From Planctomycetes bacterium UBA2386 (GTDB lineage Bacteria > Planctomycetota > UBA1135 > UBA2386), in NCBI GenBank assembly GCA_002343845.1, contig DDSQ01000209.1, forward strand, positions 46,317-57,118: 10,802 bases of DNA, given 5' to 3'. Positions 7,579 to 10,802 of the stretch are shown piece by piece. Positions within the stretch are counted from its first letter, which is position 1. Every line of letters begins with the position of its first letter. The translations under genes were made by a program, and so were the position numbers. The notes under the pieces were generated by a model, which did not search any database, had not been told where the DNA came from, and was given only the letters and a program-made list of their open reading frames with translations.

Positions 7579-8222
7579 TCGTTCTCCTCGTCGGGCAGCC
7601 GGCCCGCCTGCAGGCCCTTCATCAGCTCGGCCAGTCGCGCCACCGCGCGCACCCAGCGCATGCGCACGGCATTCGCGGTCATGCCGAGTTCCTCGCCGAT
7701 CGCGACGAACGAGCGGTCGTCGTACTCGCGCGCGATCAGGATCTTGCGGTCCTCCGGTTCGAGCAACTCGAGTCCGAGCCGCACCCAGTCGCGCACCTCG
7801 GTGCGCACGGCGACACGGCTCGGCGTCGTGCTGCGTTGCAGCGCCGGATCGAGGGGCAGCACGCTGGCGCGGTCGACGGCGACGTGGGTCGCCGCGGTGG
7901 CGAGTTTGCGTCGCGCGGCGCGGAACCAGTCGTTGCGGTCGCGCAACGTGTTCTCGGCGATGCGGGCGAGCAGGGCCCGGAACTGCTCGCCGTCGCGAAC
8001 CTGGAAGCGCGGCGCGTCGCGCAGGAAGTCGAGCACCGCGTCGTGCAAGTAGTCGTCGGCGGAGCCGCGCGACCGCAGGAAGGCTCCGAGCCGCCGCTCG
8101 ACTCGCGCGCGCAACCAGTCGAGGTGGGCGTGCACGAGCTCACCAAGGGCCTGCTCGTCCCCGGCGTGCCAGCGCGCGAGCAGCTCCTGGGTCGGGTCGG
8201 ACGGCTCGACCATGCCGTGCAT
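7575..8222 (-). CDS. ECF-like sigma-70 family factor coupled to the Ser/Thr kinase
   Basis: This is an RNA polymerase sigma factor of the small ECF type, 215 residues from the ATG at 8222. Region 2 spans about 24-105, with the core-binding helix SADDYLHDAVLDFLRD (54-69) and the -10 recognition part around FRALLARIAENTLRDRND (81-98). Region 4 spans about 146-200, with a helix-turn-helix around DDRSFVAIGEELGMTANAVR (168-187). Alternative starts are GTG 8231 and ATG 8213; none has a clear Shine-Dalgarno. It begins about 30 bases after the GTPase stop and ends in a TGA that overlaps the kinase ATG. No anti-sigma factor gene lies next to it; the kinase occupies that place. This matches the kinase-linked ECF groups known in Planctomycetes. 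Control by phosphorylation is inference from gene order. Confidence 0.9.
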   Translation of the reverse strand: MHGMVEPSDPTQELLARWHAGDEQALGELVHAHLDWLRARVERRLGAFLRSRGSADDYLHDAVLDFLRDAPRFQVRDGEQFRALLARIAENTLRDRNDWFRAARRKLATAATHVAVDRASVLPLDPALQRSTTPSRVAVRTEVRDWVRLGLELLEPEDRKILIAREYDDRSFVAIGEELGMTANAVRMRWVRAVARLAELMKGLQAGRLPDEENE

Positions 8223-8252
8223 GCTGACCACGCGCTGCAGCGTGTCAAGGCG

Positions 8253-10415
8253 TCAGGACCGCGGTGCGATGCGGCTCGCCGGCGCGTCGGCGCGCGCCGG
8301 CTTCGCTGGTGGCGTCAACACGACCTTCTTCGGCTGCTGCGCGACGTCGTGGTCGAACGCAGCCCCGAGTTCGCGCAGGGCCGGATCGAGCCGGGACGCG
8401 GCCGCGCCCAGATTGCGCAGCGGCGTGGCCACGGTCAGCAGTCGGGTGCGCACGGCCTGCAGTTCCTGCACGCGCGCCGCGAGGTTCGGCACGTAGGCGG
8501 CGAGCGCGTCGCGCAGGGCCGTGACCGTCGCCGCCAGCAGCTTCGGGCCGAAGTGCTGGCGCAGCAGGCCGACGGTCTCCGGCAGCAGGGCCGCGCGGAA
8601 CTGGCCGACGCATTGGTGCAGGTACAGGCGCCCCGCCTCGCCGAGGCGCGCGGCCTTCTCCTTGCCCGGGATCTTCACGTCGGGCTTCTCGGCCGGGCCG
8701 AACACGCGCGTGCGCACGGCGGCCATCGAGCGGAAGGCGACGACGTCGACGACCGAGCGACGCAGCGGGATCAGGTCCAGATCCACCGGCACGGCCGTGT
8801 TCTTCGGCCACATCACGCGGCCGAGGCCGGCCAGCGCCTGCGCCAACGCTCTCGGCAGATCGACGCCAGCGCGTGCCAGCAGGTCGGGGACGCCGGACGG
8901 CAGGTCGAGGCCGGCGTCGACTTGTCCGACCAGGAGATCGAAGGTCCGCTTGCCGGCGGCGAACACTTCTTCGCGATGGTCGCGTACCAGCGGCGTCCAC
9001 TGGCCGCTGATCAGCCAGTCGAGGCTGTGGCTCGACAGGAACCAGGTGTCGATCGACGCGCCCAGCGTGCGCAACAGCTTGGCGCCGGCGTCGCGTGCGT
9101 AGCGCTCGACTTCGGCGTCGATGTCGCGGAGGCCGCGCGCGAACGACGGCGTCCAGTCGAACTGCAGGGCTTGCTCTACGCGGCTCTGTTCGGCGGCGAT
9201 CCAGGCGAGTTGTTCGTCGACATCGGCCAACTGCTGGCGCAGCCGCTGCATTTCCGCGCCCGCGAGGTGCTGCTGCGTTTCGCCGAGCAGCGTGCGTCCG
9301 CGTTGCAGCGAGTCGCGCAGGAACGCCGCGAGGTAGTCGCTGCTGGCGAGGTAATCGGCGAGATCCTGGCGGAACGCGCGGAAGCCGGCCGGAGCCTGCT
9401 GCGGGTCGGCCTTCTGCAGCGCGTTGCTCGCGGCGTGCAGCAGGTCGACGGGATACATGCGCACCTTGCCTTCGGCCGCCGCCTTCTGCAGCGGTGCCGA
9501 CATCGCAAGCTGCTCGAACGCCTTCAGCACCGCTTCCGGTTGCGACTGTTCGAGGCTCGGCACGAGCTTGCCGTCCGGCGACACGTCGCGCTTGTGCGAG
9601 TCGACGTTGACGACCAGGAAGATGCGCGAGAAGAGGTCGAGGAGCTGCTGGAACTCGGCGAACACCTGTTCGAGGAACAGCGTGTCGCTCTTGACCACGA
9701 AGATCGCGCAGGCCGCGGCGTTGCGGAAGTCGCGCGTCATGCGGTCGTAGCCGAAGCGCATGCGCGTGTAGAGGCCGGGCGTGTCGACGAGCACGGCACC
9801 GGTCGACGCCAGTTCGCTGCCGGGCACACGCACGTCGACGCGGCGGATCGCTTGCGGGAAGTGCTCCTGCGGATCGAAGGGCACGCCCTTCTGCTCGGCA
9901 GCCCGGATGGCGGCCGCGAGTTCGCCATGTGCCTGGTCGATGTGGGCGGCGAGCTCGCGCGCCTCACGCCAGGTTCGCGTCGAGCCGTCGTAGCCCGTGA
10001 CGACGTACTCGCGGCTCGGGCCGGCACTGACGAACACGAGGCAGGGGTAGGCCGGCAGGCTGCTGACCTCGCTGACGTAGGCGCCGGCGATCGCGTTCAT
10101 CAGCGTCGACTTGCCGCTCTTCAGTGGGCCGAAGATGAGCACGTAGGCCTGCTGTTCGAGCACCTTGTCGCACAGCACCTTGAGCTGGTGGTGCAACTCG
10201 CGCAGCGGTGCCTTCAAGGCTCGGCCGGGCAGGGTCGCCTCGGCGGCATCCAGCGCCTGCAACGCGCCGGTGAGGTCCGCGAGCAGCGGGCGGAGCGTGC
10301 CGTCGAAACGTTGGCAGTAGGTCCCGAGCTGGGTCAGCATGCGAAGCGAGCGGTGGGCGTGGGCCCGGGCGAGGGGTCGGAGCGGGCGCGTTCTGGTCGT
10401 CGCGCGGGGCGACAT
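8253..10415 (-). CDS. Dynamin-like GTPase
   Basis: This is a large GTPase of 720 residues from the ATG at 10415, or 695 from the ATG at 10340. The shorter form drops a 25-residue Arg-rich leader that may not be translated; neither start has a Shine-Dalgarno, and a TGA codon immediately precedes 10415. Numbering from 10415: a helical lead-in (27-90), P-loop GPLKSGKST (96-104), the G3 motif LVDTPG (209-214), then hydrophobic strands SRIFLVVNVDS (263-273) at the G4 position. Long helical regions follow (about 340-530 and 590-695), with a basic proline/alanine tail. A single G domain ahead of long helices is the bacterial dynamin plan; such proteins remodel or protect membranes. I see no clear transmembrane helix. 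The switch I and G4 positions are atypical. It precedes the sigma factor by about 30 bases and is probably cotranscribed. The family is fairly secure; the role is unknown. Confidence 0.85.
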   Translation of the reverse strand: MSPRATTRTRPLRPLARAHAHRSLRMLTQLGTYCQRFDGTLRPLLADLTGALQALDAAEATLPGRALKAPLRELHHQLKVLCDKVLEQQAYVLIFGPLKSGKSTLMNAIAGAYVSEVSSLPAYPCLVFVSAGPSREYVVTGYDGSTRTWREARELAAHIDQAHGELAAAIRAAEQKGVPFDPQEHFPQAIRRVDVRVPGSELASTGAVLVDTPGLYTRMRFGYDRMTRDFRNAAACAIFVVKSDTLFLEQVFAEFQQLLDLFSRIFLVVNVDSHKRDVSPDGKLVPSLEQSQPEAVLKAFEQLAMSAPLQKAAAEGKVRMYPVDLLHAASNALQKADPQQAPAGFRAFRQDLADYLASSDYLAAFLRDSLQRGRTLLGETQQHLAGAEMQRLRQQLADVDEQLAWIAAEQSRVEQALQFDWTPSFARGLRDIDAEVERYARDAGAKLLRTLGASIDTWFLSSHSLDWLISGQWTPLVRDHREEVFAAGKRTFDLLVGQVDAGLDLPSGVPDLLARAGVDLPRALAQALAGLGRVMWPKNTAVPVDLDLIPLRRSVVDVVAFRSMAAVRTRVFGPAEKPDVKIPGKEKAARLGEAGRLYLHQCVGQFRAALLPETVGLLRQHFGPKLLAATVTALRDALAAYVPNLAARVQELQAVRTRLLTVATPLRNLGAAASRLDPALRELGAAFDHDVAQQPKKVVLTPPAKPARADAPASRIAPRS

Positions 10416-10517
10416 TCAAGCAACTGGCTTGCGCGAAAGGAGAGGGCGCTCGGGGATTCGTGCGCGAGTTTTCGGGGAGAACCTGGGCCGTTCTCCACAG
10501 TGCCGCGGTGCGCCTAC
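10416..10517. promoter_or_regulatory. Intergenic spacer upstream of the GTPase operon
   Basis: This gap of 102 bases (177 if the GTPase begins at 10340) lies between the stop of the right-edge sigma factor and the GTPase start, both on the minus strand. It is the most likely site for a promoter of the GTPase-sigma-kinase unit, although readthrough from the upstream sigma gene is equally possible. I find no convincing -35/-10 elements. The only clear structure is the inverted repeat at 10476-10496. Confidence 0.3.
10476..10496 (-). terminator. Perfect 7-base inverted repeat, possible terminator or operator
   Basis: GGAGAAC and GTTCTCC form a perfect 7-base stem around a 7-base loop, 22 bases after the stop of the right-edge sigma factor gene. 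The position suits a terminator of that gene, but there is no T-run on the minus strand after the stem (it continues CCGAAAACTCG), so a typical intrinsic terminator is not shown. It could equally be an operator for the GTPase operon. Confidence 0.3.
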
Positions 10518-10802
10518 CTACGGCCGCGACCACCAGGTGCCGACGCGCGCGCCGAGTTGCTGCCGCAGCAGCGCCTTGGCCCGGTGCACCCGCACTTGCA
10601 GGGTGTTCTCGGTCGCACCGGTGATCGCCGCGATCTCGACGTAGGCGAGGTTCTCGACCGCGAACAGCACGAACGCTTCGCGCAGCAGGATCGGCAGCCG
10701 ATCGATCGCCAGCGCCAGCAGCGCCGCATCCTCGCGTCGGACCAACGAACTCAGCGCCGAACGCCGCGCTTCGGCGACGTCCGCCAGCGCGTCGTCGCCG
10801 CG
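10518..10802 (-). CDS. Sigma-70 family (ECF-type) factor, C-terminal part only
   Basis: The last 94 residues of a second sigma factor are present; the N-terminal part lies beyond the right edge, as the frame is open to base 10802. The visible part is region 4: IDRLPILLREAFVLFAVENL followed by the helix-turn-helix AYVEIAAITGATENTLQVRV and HRAKALLRQQLG. The pattern (LP...REAFVL...Y.EIA...G....T...R.HRA...L) is the standard Sigma70_r4_2 promoter -35 recognition fold. A TTG at 10745 is in frame but would leave only region 4, so it is not a credible start. The stop is TAG at 10518-10520. The gene lies on the same strand as, and just upstream of, the GTPase-sigma-kinase genes. It differs from the first sigma factor in region 4 sequence and is not a recent duplicate as far as can be seen. 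Confidence 0.88.
   Translation of the reverse strand, partial: RGDDALADVAEARRSALSSLVRREDAALLALAIDRLPILLREAFVLFAVENLAYVEIAAITGATENTLQVRVHRAKALLRQQLGARVGTWWSRP

Noticed and set aside
6676..8052. 458-codon plus-strand frame over the kinase and sigma genes
   Set aside because: It is opposite the catalytic core of the kinase and the sigma factor; composition is typical of an antisense frame.
8243..8248. TTGACA on the minus strand just before the sigma factor start
   Set aside because: The hexamer 17 bases on is AGCATG, inside the start region, which is not a -10 element. The short gap after the GTPase stop also suggests readthrough.
1..10802. CRISPR arrays, tRNA/rRNA genes, insertion sequences, toxin-antitoxin or phage genes
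   Set aside because: No direct-repeat array, clover-leaf gene, transposase motif or terminal inverted repeats were seen. The window is ordinary chromosomal coding sequence with uniform composition.

Overview
The window is a very GC-rich, densely coded bacterial chromosome segment with seven genes (five complete, two cut by the window edges), no RNA genes, no mobile elements, and no intergenic gap longer than about 100 bases (about 180 if the later GTPase start is used). A Ser/Thr kinase with a TPR tail that overlaps its own ECF-type sigma factor is characteristic of Planctomycetota. I infer a high-GC planctomycete-like organism; this is a moderate-confidence guess from gene content only, since no marker gene is present.

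Layout. (1) Bases 1-1906, minus strand: an export module, with a HlyD/MacA-type membrane fusion protein (494-1906) followed by a MacB/LolD-type ABC ATPase (1-458, C-terminus off the left edge). A permease would be expected further left. (2) A 93-base divergent region (1907-1999) carrying short palindromes. (3) Bases 2000-4932, plus strand: a two-gene stress/proteostasis operon, a single-domain universal stress protein whose stop overlaps the GTG start of a LonB-like (COG1067-type) protease with an intact Ser-Lys dyad. (4) Bases 4936-10415, minus strand, meeting the Lon-like gene tail to tail with 3 bases between stops: an apparent operon reading dynamin-like GTPase (8253-10415), ECF-like sigma factor (7575-8222), then transmembrane Ser/Thr kinase with TPRs (4936-7578). 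The last two overlap by ATGA. (5) From 10518 to the right edge, minus strand: the C-terminal half of a second sigma-70-family factor.

How the genes may work together. The sigma/kinase pair looks like a one-locus signalling unit in which an envelope-anchored kinase controls its cognate sigma factor in place of an anti-sigma factor. This scheme is known for kinase-linked ECF factors elsewhere and is inferred here. The most unusual feature is a large dynamin-like GTPase as the first gene of that unit, with canonical G1 and G3 motifs but atypical G2 and G4 regions. This is the best candidate for something undescribed, but the sequence alone shows only gene order and motifs. The export genes and the USP-Lon operon look conventional in architecture and need not be functionally tied to the rest.
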